DNA of 34,538 nucleotides, taken from NCBI GenBank assembly GCA_019649035.1, contig BMAT01009340.1, forward strand, positions 234,401 to 268,938. Direction: 5' to 3'. The stretch comes from Elysia marginata (lineage: Eukaryota > Mollusca > Gastropoda > Plakobranchidae). Within the stretch, counting starts at the first letter, position 1. Each line of letters begins with the position of its first letter. Position numbers and translations under genes: made by a program. This document shows, one piece after another, positions 9,959 to 21,469 of the stretch. The notes below the pieces were generated by a model. It had not been told where the DNA came from and did not search any database. It saw nothing but the letters and a program-made list of their open reading frames with translations.

Positions 9959-10025
9959 CACTACTACTACTACTACTACTATTCTTCTACTATCACTACT
10001 ACTACTACCACTATTACTACTACCC
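9690..10025. repeat. (CTA)n microsatellite array
   Basis: About 330 bp dominated by CTA/TAC triplets with CTG, CTT and ATT variants. The purest stretch is about 9914-9980. The open frame across it is Leu/Thr/Tyr-rich and an artefact of the triplet repeat. Confidence 0.93.
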
Positions 10026-11040
10026 CTTCTTTTATTTTTACTACAGTCTAACTGTATTTAAAATTAAGATTTCGTCCTAAACATAAACAAAAGTAATTTG
10101 ATTCTTGCGACGTCCCTCATTGCCAACCTCATGAGAAAAAGAGAACCTACTACTGAAACTAGAGTAATTAATCTCCAAAAGTCTTGTCGCTTGAGCTATC
10201 CTGTGGGGAAATAAAGAATATAGATCCCATGAGATATTACCACTATTTGAACTGTTCTCCCTGGAAATAGATTAATGTTTATCTTTCAAAACCGGTTTTG
10301 GTTATTGCTAGAAGCATTCATTTTAAAGTGACATATTTCTGTCTAAGTCAAGGGTGTTTTTTTTTACGAAAAAATCTTTAAGAAGATGATAAATGAACTA
10401 TAAATGTTTTCCTTGTGTTAATATGTTTTTTATTCCTTGAAGGCAAGGCGCATAAAAGGAAAACTTTGTCACATGTAAATCTCAAGGTTTTTTTTTTCTC
10501 TGCTACTGGAATTTCTTTAGATCATCATGATCTTTAAATAAAGCTCAATACTGTTTTGACATGCTCTTACGCAGTTCTTTTAACAACATTCTGATCTCGT
10601 CTCTCGGTCAATGCATTTGTATGTGAGCTCTCTTAAAAAGGGCTCCTCTCTAAAATGTAATTGTCATAAGGTTTCAAATAAAGTAGAGATTAATTACTTT
10701 TTGTTGCTCCCGATTTGTCATCGACAGTAAGGAAACTGTTGCTTTGGTAGAACCGGTTGCATTTCATTTTCTCTCAATAATGAAAGGGTTGAAAGTATTT
10801 CCATATTTTAAAAAAACTGCAAGTTGTTGATAGTATTCCTACTTACTTTATATAGAAATATTATTTACGAACATATTATTTCTTTTGACAAGAAGACAGG
10901 CATTGCCAAAATCAAAAACGTAGCGAGCTGTGCAAACTCATGTACGTAAATTGTAGTAATGTGGATAAATATGGTAAACATTGTTGTATAGAAGATAGAA
11001 ATTGCTCATACCGAAACGCTACTTCCAAGTGCAGCTGCCA
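10026..11040. other. Unassigned AT-rich sequence
   Basis: I found no gene, tRNA or repeat family in this kilobase. It contains only short homopolymer runs. Confidence 0.5.
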
Positions 11041-11130
11041 TTTTTTCTTGTTGTTTTTGTTGTTGTTGTTCCTGTTTTTCTTGTTGTTATGGTTGTTGTT
11101 GTTGTTGTTATTTTTATTGTTGTTTTTCTT
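11041..11130. repeat. GTT/TTG-rich microsatellite
   Basis: Imperfect GTT units with TTT, CTG and ATG interruptions. They produce hydrophobic Leu/Val/Phe frames that could be mistaken for a membrane segment. Confidence 0.88.
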
Positions 11131-13580
11131 TATTTATTCGTGAATTTTTCTTTTAAAAAATGTTACGTTGCAAATTTTGTTAAAAAATGATTATTGTATG
11201 CATTCAGCATTACCCCGAGACTTAAGTTTAGAACACTTCAGATTTCTTTCAAATAAACCATTCTCAATTCTTCCTATGCTGTGTTTTCATGCGAAATTTG
11301 TTATTTCATCAGTATTTTCGTATCAAGATAACATACGTTAGATTGGTACTGACGCCTTTCATGTGTTGAGATATTGAATTTATTTTAATGTGTGTTCAAT
11401 GTTTTCATGACTTGTCTCTGAACTTGTCAAACTCCCTTATTCCACATAATTTGTAAATTATATCGATGAGGTCTCTTTGAAGGTCTATATACGTACCGGG
11501 TAATAGATTATGGTAAAGCTAGGCTGAAGGGTTTATAACTATGACGAGTAGCTGAGCGTCCATCGGTTGAAAGAAATACAATTTCGCAACACGCCAAGTT
11601 ATAACAGCTAGATAAATAAGATCTTAGAGCCTCAGACAGGAGTAATTCACACAGGACACGAGCCTTCATATCTTTTATGTTGTTTGCAAATTGTATTGCC
11701 TCTTGCCTCTTTTCATACACCCACACACACACACAAGGCGTTCTAACAAAGCCTGTGATAGACTTGTTTTTTTTTTTTTATCTTTAATCTTTGATTCTGC
11801 ACGTTAACTGTGCTCTAGAAATGGATAAGAGTGCATGAATCTTGTATCTAAGTAAAGCCTCTTTTCCCGTGCACTTCACTTTAAAATTTTATCATCTCTC
11901 AGATTAGTTTGTCCTCGTCTTCTATGAAAATCGATTGAACCTTCTACATGATAAAGGTAGGAACGAATATTTGCTTTTTATAAAAAATAATAAGCACAAT
12001 GTAAGAGATTGTAAAATAAAAACCATAAAATGATGATAGAAACATTATTACTAAACTATTTTGAACCACTTGGGCTTTTAATGAAGACAGGTAAACTTTG
12101 CATACGTTGAAAGGTTCTTTTTTTTAACACAATGACAAAGCTGAGGGCTACAAATTCTCATTCTTGTTTTTTTTTTTTTTATTTGACATAGATTATTGGG
12201 TACTTTTGTCCTTCTGTCTATATTTTTGATAATTTTTCTTCCCTTCACACTTGTAAAAAAATGCATCTACACACCATAATACTAAAACTTTATGAAGAAT
12301 AAAAATCTGTTTGCATCGTATTGGAAATCAGTTATTTAATTCCTTTTTGTTTAGTAAAGCAATCTGAAAGATAGTCAGTTTCATAAAAACAAAATGATTA
12401 CCTACGAAGTTAACTTTGTGCAATACAGTATTAACTAACGTTTTAAATACCACTTGATTTTAAAAAATTATTTTAACTACAACACGAAATAAACACACTT
12501 ACTGTAGTAACTGTTCCTTTTGAGAATTCATGTATAGAAAAATTTGTCTTTCAACAAATTTAGATTGATATGTTTGTCAGCTTAACTTTTAAAGAAATAT
12601 GTTTTCTCTATATTGGATCTTTTACTTGTTTTTCACCTAAAAGTTACGAGTTGTATGATATCAGTTTAAAATGGTTTTTTATATCCTCATTGTTTATGGT
12701 TTCTGTTTTTATGCGTTTAGTTCTCTTGGCAATTTTGAGGGTGGGGTTTGATTAAAAGTTAAAAATAAATGGTATGCTACTTATTGTATTTGAGCTTTCT
12801 TCGCCATAAAATGTTGTTTACTCATCTCAAATTTAAGGTTTGTTTGCGCGTTGGTTTGTTGTTTGTTTTGGGGTTGTTGTTTTTTTTTGTTTGGGTTGTT
12901 TTTTGTAGGTTATTTTAGAACTGTATAAACTATATGAACTCAGCAAATATGGCATTAGTTTTAGACATGTCGTCAAGGTATTTTAATTATTATAAGAGAG
13001 CCTATTTCAATTTTACAATCCTTTTGTGCATGTATATCGGCGCTTGTCTTTATAGTGTGGTTCTCTGTGCAACAGAAACTTTGGAAATAAAACGTAAAGT
13101 CGATGGAATATAATTATATAAATCTTTTTACATGGAACTTGATATGAAGCAGAACTGTGTGCCTGTAGCTAAACCATCAGAATTTAAAACAAATTTTAAA
13201 AATTAGAGGATTTTTTACGTTTCAAATTAGTCATGTTTTGTCTAATTAATCAGATCTAATCATAGGCAGGTTTTTAGTTAAATTTAAGTACATAAATAAC
13301 AGACGGGTGGAGGCAGCAGAGTGGGCAGAAAAAAGAAAGAGAAATGGAACAAAATGAATGATAAAGAAGAGGAGTGTGGCAATATCCTAAAATATCTCTG
13401 GCCTGTCTTTGAGGTATAGACAGAGAGACCTATTGCAGTCGGAGTATGCGCTTCCTTTACTTTGTTATTCTTTTTTTTATGGAACAGAAGATGAAATGCC
13501 CAGTAAAGATTTGTTGGATATGAGAAAAGGCTTCAGATCATCATTAAATCATATTTGTATCAAACTTCATCACAAATCAC
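11131..13580. other. Unassigned AT-rich sequence
   Basis: No supported gene. It includes T-rich runs (near 11769 and 12166) and a GTT/T-rich tract at about 12840-12910. Short frames at 11508-11732 (minus), 12570-12755 (plus) and 13409-13600 (plus) lack recognisable motifs. Confidence 0.5.
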
Positions 13581-13745
13581 CTAATGGTTCTGACTTATAG
13601 CTACCACGTGATTTTCACTGCTGGTGCGGTATTTTGTTTCAAGAGCGTTTTATTTTAGATGCTTAACATTTTCCCACTGTGCCACACAAAAAGTGCGCAA
13701 TCTGTAAGGCAGAAAGTGGAAGAGATTGGTGTTTTCCCAAGACTC
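13581..13745 (+). repeat. Dispersed repeat, copy 1 (partner at 32617-32765)
   Basis: Two collinear blocks match the later copy. One is GTTCTGACTTA. The other runs from GCGCAATCTGTAAGG through GGAAGAGATTGG to TTTTCCCAAGA (about 49 aligned bases with roughly nine differences). The blocks are about 109 bp apart here and 92 bp apart in the partner. An AGAGCGTT word is also shared in between. The family is unknown to me. Confidence 0.6.
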
Positions 13746-14544
13746 AACTGACCTCTGAAATATAGGTCATAGCCAGTAAATGTTGAGGTGGGGAACGCTC
13801 GGTTTACTTAAAGGTTTCAAAAACTCATCATCAAAATGAAGAGATGTTAATTTTTTACAAAATTGTAACTGCGGCTAAGTTCTTTTAAACTTCATGTTTT
13901 TCTTCAGTGATGATAAGTCATTCCAAATGTGCGAGCATTGATTAATATAAGTTTATATAAAAGCTCCACTGTGCCGAAACATTGCGCCACTCGTGCCAAT
14001 AAGCATGTCTTCTTGAACACTGGGCATTTCAAACAACATCCGCCCGTTTCGTAGGTTTGTGGTTCGTTGGTTAAGATTATTCTACAGCTAGTCTGCGATG
14101 AAAGTATTCAGTTTTTCTCAAATTGAAACCTGACAGTCTACAACAAATAAAACCACTGGTTGTGCTCCGTCCAATAATGAAATTGAAGTATATTCCAAGA
14201 TTGATTCCTTGAAGGGGTGAGAACTTTTATAAAATGTTGGTACAATATTGGAAATATGGCTTATGAAACCCACAATATACTCAAGCAAACTAAACAATGA
14301 GTCATGTTGCCTGCTTAAAATGATTTACAAAATTTAAATCTGTCAATGAGCCTGATGAAGATAAAAAAAAAACTAACAAGACGTCCTTTGGCATCTACTT
14401 CAACATAGAATGTAATAAGATTTCATACAAGTATCAAAAAACATCGACGCCAAACTATCCATAACTGCCGAACAAAAGCAAGAAAAAAGACATACGCAAT
14501 AGTCTTGAACTTTGTGTCAAACATGACAAAAACCTCTTATTAAA

Positions 14545-14885
14545 GATTAAAGCCCGAGACTGACCCTGGATCTTTACTTACCATTCAGAAATAATCAGTA
14601 TTCTCAATAGGGAAGGGATCCGAAACGCCCCGTATTTAAAGAAAGCCCAACAAGGGAAGAGCATGGTCAAGAGCATAGTGTTTTATGATCATTATATTTC
14701 AATGTGAGTTTGTACCAAAGGGCCAGACAGTAAATTCACTACGTCGATTTTTTGCGCCTGCTGAGAGAAGGTTGGCGTCGGAAACATCCATGGTTTTGGC
14801 ATAGCAAGCAACAGTACAGCGGTTCAACAAGACTACAAACATGAACATGTTGCTTCACCTACCCCGGGCAATCACTTAGTCTTTC
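14545..14885 (+). repeat. Possible diverged copy of the 3.7-4.0 kb segment
   Basis: It shares ACTGACCCTGGATCTTTAC, ATCCATGGTTTTGG and CTTTCGGCTT with 3742-4020 in the same order and at similar distances. Between the anchors similarity is not obvious by eye. Homology is an inference from collinearity. Confidence 0.35.
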
Positions 14886-14911
14886 GGCTTATGGTTATTT
14901 TCTTTTCTCAG

Positions 14912-15139
14912 CGTGAATTATGGATTGAGGGTCAAGCAAACTTTGAAGAGGTATAAAAAGCACTACAGAGGACCCTTGAGTGTATTCCCGAATATCTGGT
15001 TCAGGAAAACAACTGTCGCTTCGAATTTTGCTGGAATCGCTGTATTGATGGAGAAAGGGATTGTGTTGAAGGGTTTTCTAAAGAACAAGACACAATGTGT
15101 TCAGTTTTGTCAGCGAAGCCTCAGATAGCAAACGGAAAG
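14912..15139 (+). other. Candidate exon with strong splice-site context
   Basis: A pyrimidine tract ending ATTTTCTTTTCTCAG precedes 14912. Two donor-like sites follow: GAAGAG|GTATAA at 14950/14951 and GGAAAG|GTGAGT at 15139/15140, the second a near-perfect consensus. The short version is 39 nt and open in phase 0 (RELWIEGQANFEE). The long version is 228 nt; one frame is open for 71 codons but stops at 15126, 14 bases before the donor, so it would have to be untranslated or a poison exon. No homolog is recognised. It may be chance. Confidence 0.25.
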
Positions 15140-16009
15140 GTGAGTTGTGTACTGACAAGAATTCGTGTCTTAAGGTCTATTCCGGTTTCTTTGAACATCT
15201 ACCAATGTTGCACTTCTTAAACAAGTACCTTTAAAAAGTTCATTATCATAGAAAAAAACAATTTTCCATTTAGCACTTTATCATATGTTAAAAGGTGAAG
15301 AATCAAGCCAAATTCATTTTGGTTTCCTCATACTATTAATCATCCCAGTCCTGAAAAGAGCTAATACTTTTAGGCTAAACGGTTTTAAACAGAAAAGTTA
15401 TTTCAATGTCTCATTTGCATTTTCTTGTTAATATCATTACAAATTGATATTCCTAATCACTCAAGCCTAACGAATACTTGCTCAAAATAACTAGCCGTTG
15501 ACTGTTAAAAGTTGGGATCAGGACGAAATAAATAAGGAAAAGGACATGAAGCAAGAAACATCATAAGGATCACTGTGAGAAGATTCGTTATTTGTTGCCC
15601 TGAGGCACTACTGGATCAACAGGGTGTAAAAGTTAGGTCTTGAATTGCCCATACTTCCTGGGGCAACCAAGACTAATCAAACCGCATTAATGCTGGCTTA
15701 ACTAGGCCCATACCAAAGTAACAGAGTATGTGGGGGAAAAAACGCATTTTTAACGAGAAAATTAATTAACCTTTTTTGCAAATAAATCCACTTATTGCTT
15801 CTGAGAGTCATGAAGATTGCTATTTTGTATGCTTTTCGAAGATGCTTAAGAAAATCTTTCAATATGAACGGGCTTTTTTAGTTTAAAGCAAAGACTTTCT
15901 TTCGCTTGGATCACTTATGATACTTGTTACTGTTGTTTTTGTTTTCGTTGTTGTTAACCCTAGGAGCGTTGTTAGCTGATTGTGACGCAAAAACTAACAC
16001 TTAACACTT
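15140..16009. other. Unassigned AT-rich sequence
   Basis: No feature recognised apart from a short GTT-rich tract at about 15928-15956. Confidence 0.5.
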
Positions 16010-16485
16010 CTGGGGTAAAAAAAAAAACAGATGCCTCTCTTTGTAGAGTTTTTGCAAAGTTATTATGGGCCAAAAAAGAGAGCGAAAGACATGCAGATAG
16101 ACAAAGATTAAAAGTGAGAGTTAGAGAAGGGGTGGTGAAAAGGATAGCGGATGCAAAACAGGGAGAGTGGTTATGGTTATTATGAAAGAACATAGAGTTG
16201 AAAAAAAAAAGAGAGGAAAAGAAATCATAAATAATAATGTCATACAGGACAAGAAGTAGAAAAAAGCATGAGAGTTTTATAGAGGTGGTACTAGGATAGA
16301 GAGGAGTAAAAAAGCAGTAAAGGAGGCCAAGAGATGTAGGTGGAGGAGAGACAAAGAAGAAAATAGACAGAGAGAAGATAGATCTTCGTTCAGAAAAAGG
16401 CGATTCGAAACATAAAAAAATTCCTATGATGTGTTTGGGGACAAGAAGAAGAGAAGGCAACTTTTGGCAATTCAGTCTTTCTTTC
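16010..16485. other. Purine-rich block (A/G on the plus strand)
   Basis: For about 470 bp the plus strand is dominated by A and G without a simple repeat unit. The complementary strand therefore lacks stops over a long stretch and carries a 171-codon frame (15972-16487, minus), the longest non-tandem frame in the window. The predicted product is Phe/Ser/Leu-rich with no recognisable domain. I regard the frame as a by-product of strand composition. Confidence 0.6.
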
Positions 16486-16739
16486 ATTCTTTACCAAAAC
16501 CCGCGAACTGCGATCACTATGTAACTCGAAGTTTCAGGGCTTAAGGGCAGTGTTTCTGGTACATGGTCCTGTTGCCTAAATGCTAAATCTAGTCTTTTCT
16601 CACAATAGGACAATGCAGATCATGTTTTGACGAGAAAATAGAGTTTCGGGAAAAATGAGTTTATCCTCTTCATCTTCTGACTTAAAGCTTTAGCGATGGT
16701 AAATTTCAAACAAAACCAAAGAGGCAATGGTTTTAATGA

Positions 16740-17060
16740 ACTCTTTGGCAGAACGTATCACGTTAACTGGTGCACGGTATGTGGAAATAATAAATCTTTT
16801 CCGTGTGTCGAGATATGGACCTAATGCCGTTTCAAATCTCAGATAAACTTCGAATTCATCACAACATCGAGTGAGGAGATAGGAGAATCAATACGTACAA
16901 TTCCAACAGCTGTTATTTGAGGAGACAACTCACTGAGCGCTGTGGCTTTGTGAAATTCAGGCGGACAACGCGCTGCATCGTCTTCTAACAATTGAGATTT
17001 GACTCAACGTTACTCGAGCTTGGACTTGCAGCTGTGCTCGAGCCTTCCTTAGGTAAACTC
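16740..17060. other. Less AT-rich, CpG-containing patch without an open frame
   Basis: This stretch differs in composition from its flanks (GAGCGCTGTGG, GGACAACGCGCTGC, CTCGAGC words). No frame stays open across it and no tRNA or SINE box is evident. It may be a conserved non-coding element, an untranslated exon or an old repeat. Confidence 0.25.
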
Positions 17061-17629
17061 AAACTGTCCTTTAACATCCACTCTTTAATTGCCGATACCA
17101 TTAGCAATATCTGAGAATTTTCCCAATTATATTTTTTCAATCTGCTAAACTATAGTTCCAAACATTGAAAACGTTCACTATGTGAGGTTCATTTAAAAAT
17201 GTCAGTTTTTACCTCATTAATATTTAGTTTTGAAAATGACGAAGCATTTCCATCTAACTGTATAACACACACAATAAAGTTTTTTTTCCTTAATTTTCCG
17301 CAAAAGCAAATTCTCATTCTAATCTAGACGGAAGTTAAATGGCCCTTTGCCCTTCGCAAAGTAGATTTAGTTCACTAAAACAAGTGTAGTCTGTTCCAAA
17401 TTCAATTACAAACTATAGTGAGTCAGATTTCGCAATTCCGAAATTAAAAAGAAAACTTATTAGAAGTGGAACTTTTTCTTTTTTTTGTAATTCTTTTAGT
17501 CAATAAAAAGTTAAATACCTTATCTATTCAATCATGTTGGCAGGCTCAGCAATCTGAAATTTATCAAGTTATTAATGCCCAAAAATGTCGAAAACGCAGC
17601 ATCAAATTCATTTTCACAAGACAATGAGG

Positions 17630-17695
17630 GAGGGATAGAGAGAGCGAGTGAGAGAGAGGAAGAGATAGAAAGAAAGAGAGAGGGGGGAGTGGAAG
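17630..17695. repeat. GA-rich microsatellite
   Basis: Imperfect GAGA/GGGA/GAAA units. It is one of the few purine-rich arrays on the plus strand, where most arrays are pyrimidine-rich. Confidence 0.85.
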
Positions 17696-17827
17696 CAATA
17701 CTGGCACAAATATTTTAGTGAAGCTGTCTTTTCGATCATCAATCTAAATGGGCATCAATATAATCTTCGATAATTCATTTTCACCGTGCAATGGATTAAG
17801 TGATTATAATAAATAAATTTGTTTCAG

Positions 17828-17994
17828 GCCCATGTCTCCATACCCACAATACACACCCCTTAGGCATGCTTATTAATTATCAGAAAACAGATATGACGAT
17901 GAAAATTGAAGGAGTTTTTTACAATGGAAAATTTTTTCTTACAAAGGAAAAGTGTGCAGGTGGCTATATTTTCTGTAACTGGTTTTTAAAGCAG
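17828..17994 (+). other. Candidate exon, 167 nt
   Basis: It is preceded by AAATTTGTTTCAG and followed by AAGCAG|GTAATG. The open frame reads through the whole interval (containing KIEGVFYNGKFF and KEKCAGGYIFCNWF), enters in phase 2 and leaves in phase 0. The Cys and aromatic content looks more protein-like than most frames here, but no family is recognised. A second candidate exon that accepts phase 0 lies about 370 bp downstream. Confidence 0.25.
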
Positions 17995-18096
17995 GTAATG
18001 TTTTAATTTTACTCGATCAGTAGAGCTGACAAGCTGACAGCAAAACTCTATATTACAGCCAGAGGATTCACATCCAACAGATAATCAGACCTCTGT

Positions 18097-18114
18097 TTTT
18101 ATATATATATATAT
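18097..18114. repeat. Short (AT)n tract
   Basis: A TATATATATATATATA run inside the putative intron between 17994 and 18365. Confidence 0.85.
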
Positions 18115-18364
18115 AAATATTAAGTGCAGAAATCTTTTTTTAACAAAAAAAAACAGAATGCGCATAACTACAAAATCCGCGGGTGCGTTTACGGAAAAGA
18201 GTTTAAGCTAATATGAAATTGCGCAGAAAAAGTTTTATTCTCAAGTGCCTTAAAACTTCCAAACTGCAAAGGTTTAAAACATGTAAGCAAGCACAGCATG
18301 AAAAGCTTAAACCCCGTGTAATTTGAAATTATGCTCCTTTGTTTTCCACTATTCTTATCCAGAG

Positions 18365-18511
18365 GAATTATCGAAACACGGTGACACGATATCAGTTGAA
18401 TTTATCTACAGTTTAGAAGGTTTAGCGGAGCAAAATGCAAAACTGTTTCTTAAATTCTTCAACAATTCTTTTTATAATTTTCAAAGAAGTAAAAATTTGT
18501 TGAGAGGCTGA
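18365..18511 (+). other. Candidate terminal exon
   Basis: TTTTCCACTATTCTTATCCAGAG offers two AG acceptors. Using the second, the frame begins in phase 0 with ELSKHGDTISVEF and runs 48 codons to TGA at 18509-18511. The phase matches the candidate donor at 17995. No polyadenylation signal stands out immediately after the stop (AATAAAC at about 18538 is the nearest). The product is not recognised. Confidence 0.22.
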
Positions 18512-18599
18512 GACCAGACAAGAATACAGATAATTTTCAATAAACATGCAATAGGTTATCAAATTTGGTAATAACTCAATTCTTTTCTTCTTGCGTTAG

Positions 18600-19020
18600 C
18601 TATAGATATGATACCGTCTAATGAAGTTGTAGACTTGCTCAAAAAGGGGGATCATTAAAAAAGCAAAATATGCATTTATTAGAATTTTTTTCTTTTCATT
18701 TTTTCGATTATACCACGTGATGGGGGCAACTTCTTGTGAAGGATATTCAACAAATAGTAGAGAAGATATATAGGATCATATGTTCTGAATTGCATATAAA
18801 TATTAATTTTGTTGTTTCTTTTATCTCTTTTCATAACTTGCTCGTTACTCCATACGATGATAGTCCAGAAAAAATGACACCATGGTTAAAAGCTTGCGCA
18901 ATACCTAATGCGAGCGTCAGAGAGCAATGAATAAAGTCCCTATTATTTTTTAATACGGCCTACTTTGTTAGTTTGCCACTGCTTTCCTCGCCGCATCTAC
19001 TTTCGCCGAATCTTAACAAC
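18600..19020. other. Unassigned sequence
   Basis: It includes a 64-codon plus frame at 18736-18930 whose second half (DDSPEKMTPWLKACAIP) has a protein-like composition. There is no start, splice or homology support that I can name. Confidence 0.35.
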
Positions 19021-19029
19021 ATTAGCTAA

Positions 19030-19116
19030 ACAATGAGTGTCGGGTTGGAATCAAACCTGGACCTATAGAATAGTTGACAACCGCCCAACCGATAAGGCCA
19101 CTGTTCATTTCGTCTT
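19030..19116 (-). repeat. Degenerate tRNA-like / SINE head
   Basis: The minus strand reads GTGGCCTTATCGGTTGGGCGG (A-box-like) and, about 45 bases on, CAGGTTTGATTCC (B-box-like, with T for C in the core), ending AACCCGACAC. The spacing is that of a tRNA, but the stems do not close properly. It is a decayed tRNA gene or, more likely, the head of a SINE whose body is no longer recognisable. Confidence 0.5.
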
Positions 19117-19800
19117 GTGCAGTTATGGTAAGAAAACACAAGAGCTTTTTGTTTACGTTTCTCCTGGGTTATTTTCTCATCCTAAAGAGGCCCAGACAGG
19201 ATATAAGAAAAAATGATAATTGGTATAAACGCTGAACAGGAAATGGGATTGTCAAGGTGAACCACAATTGCTGATAAAAGAGTTTGTCTTTTAAAGAATA
19301 CTTAGCTTCATTTGCATTATTGATTAGAGAGGAAATTCCAGGTAAAAAAAGAGATGAGACTTTATATTTTAATGAAGTTATTTATTGTTGCCTTTGACGC
19401 AATTCGAAATAGTTTGGTAAACTAATTTGTACATGTATGTATTGCAAAGCAGGTGAGCATTATTTCTGTTTTCTTTTTTTTTATTTGTGTGAAATGGTGA
19501 ATAATGTTTCAATTTCTGCTTCTCTTTAATTCTCAAAAACTATTTATTTCTTCACCTAATAAGCTATAAATTCATAACACTAGGGAAACAAACAAGACAT
19601 GATCTAGATCTAGGCCAAATTTAAGAAATTGATACGGCGCATGAATAATTATGCTTACAATTTCTAGAATTTGAATTGTGATTCTCAGAAGGCACTAGCA
19701 TAATTCTTAATTCAAATAAAAGTCCTTTTGATATGAAGCGCAGTTTTTTTTCTAGTTTGGAAAACTGCACCATTTCTTTAAAAAGCCTCGAGCGGGCTTT
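19117..19800. other. Unassigned AT-rich sequence
   Basis: No gene seen. It contains a CTAGATCTAG palindrome near 19603. Confidence 0.5.
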
Positions 19801-19804
19801 AATG

Positions 19805-19898
19805 ATATTAATAATGATAATAACTATAATAATGAAAAAAAAATAATAATAATAACAATAAAAAAATAACAATAATAACAATAATAATCATAATAATG

Positions 19899-19974
<76 letters not shown>

Positions 19975-19993
19975 GAAGAAGAAGAAGAAGAAT
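19805..19993. repeat. (TAA)n array followed by (AAG)n
   Basis: An imperfect (AATAAC/AAT) section, then a pure TAA run from about 19897 to 19969, then six AAG units. It gives poly-Ile, poly-Tyr and poly-Asn frames that are artefacts. Confidence 0.95.
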
Positions 19994-20077
19994 GATAATA
20001 ATGTCTTGCTTTTATCTTGCAACCTGTCCAAATGAGTCGGATGTCGCTGTCTCTACATTCCAAGGTTTGATATTTTG

Positions 20078-20168
20078 TACGGTGGTTGTTGTTGTCGTTG
20101 TTGTCGTTGTTGTCGTTGTTGTCGTTGTTGTCGTTGTTGTTGTTGTTGCTGCTGTTGTTGTTTTGTTA
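20078..20168. repeat. GTT/GTC array with 9-bp higher-order period
   Basis: GTTGTTGTC recurs about five times as a 9-bp unit before decaying into GTT/GCT. The regular placement of GTC implies expansion of the 9-bp unit, not of the triplet alone. Confidence 0.9.
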
Positions 20169-20894
20169 TTGGGGTGAGAAGACTTCTATGCGTGATAAAA
20201 CTGTTAAAACTTTAGGGAAAGGTATAATTTTTCTATTTGAATTATAGAGAAAAGAGTAGAAATTTGTTTTAAGAAGAAAATTCAATTTGCGAAATCCTAC
20301 TCATTTTGAGTAGTAGCGACACGTCAACTGTTTGTTTTTATTTGTCATTTTTTATTGAAACGTGTGGCTTGGTGAATAATAACATAGAAAAATTTTTGTT
20401 TACATTTTTTTTCAATATTTTAAACAGTTTACTTGTGTTTTAGTTGAAATAAACCATAGTTACCAATAGAAAATTTATAGTGATGAAGTATTTCTCTTTC
20501 GGCAAGTGTGGATGGGTTGGGTGTTGGAATTTCTAATTTGAGCAAATACACTTTAAAAGCGTATTTGGTTTTCTTTTTTTTCTGCATTTTAACTTTTTAA
20601 ATTTTAATATCTTACTAAAACTTTATAAAATTACTTCATAAAATTTTCGGCATATGGGATCGCAGGAAACGCATTGTTTAAAAACTGCGCCAACCGACTC
20701 ATTCGCCTGGTCGGCCTTATCATTAAATTTTGTTCTCTGTGTTAGTTGTCTATGGCTAAGTACTTGTGCACTTTCGGATTCAGTGGTTTTCTAGGTAAGC
20801 TTTGGATCTTCCCGTTATACTTAACAAGTCACTAAAGAAAGAGACTAAGCAAAGATTTTTGCCATGAATCTCTTTTTCTTAGATGCTAAGTCAC

Positions 20895-20985
20895 GACATG
20901 GTAATAAGCTTTGTTTCTTTAAGCCGAAAGGCGGTATGTGCTGAAGCTACTACAAATCGAGAGTTCGAATCATACCAAAGGCAAC
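20895..20985 (+). repeat. Weak tRNA-like segment with B box
   Basis: GAGAGTTCGAATCAT at about 20959-20973 is a good B-box match, followed by ACCAAAGG. The upstream part (CATGGTAATAAGC, then TTTCTTTAAGCCG) only loosely resembles an A box and anticodon arm. It could be an old SINE head. Confidence 0.35.
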
Positions 20986-21469
20986 AGTTTTTCGCTATAT
21001 TCATTTAAAGTCTGCTTCAATCCGCTCTAATTGTATACCTTAAATCTTTTATTTATGCCTTTCCTTTTAAAGTACTCTAAAAGATGTTCACGCGTGGTTG
21101 GGGTACTTGTGAGCTTGTGACATACTACTAAAAGCATACTCATGCAAGCTTTTAATAAAAACAGCTTAATTTCGTTGTTATCTAGCTCACATTTTCATAA
21201 CTAAAATTTGAAAAGTTCTTTTCTGTCCGGTCTCCTTTTTCGAAGTAAGTGTAAGCTTTAAAAACCACAAGCTGTGGAATTTATTACTGAATTTTTTAAG
21301 TCCCGTCTGAATCAAGCCGTCTATCCTCAACTAGCTCATTAAATTGTTACTTATCTTTTCTTGTTTAAACTCAATTACCCGGGCCTGTTCTCAAACTCCA
21401 ACTTCAGCAAAAAAAAAACTTATAAAAATCGAAAAACTTTTTCTTACTGTTGCGCTTTCTTTTCTCATG

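Noticed and set aside
9834..10061. Leu/Thr/Tyr-rich open frame
   Set aside because: Produced by the CTA triplet array; triplet repeats lack stops in several frames.
10940..11190. Hydrophobic frames resembling a membrane protein
   Set aside because: The hydrophobic part is the GTT/TTG microsatellite read in two frames.
15972..16487. 171-codon minus-strand frame as a gene
   Set aside because: Explained by a purine-rich opposite strand that lacks stop codons in the complement; no domain, start context or splice support.
19621..20177. Poly-Ile, poly-Tyr and poly-Val frames
   Set aside because: Artefacts of the TAA and GTT/GTC arrays.
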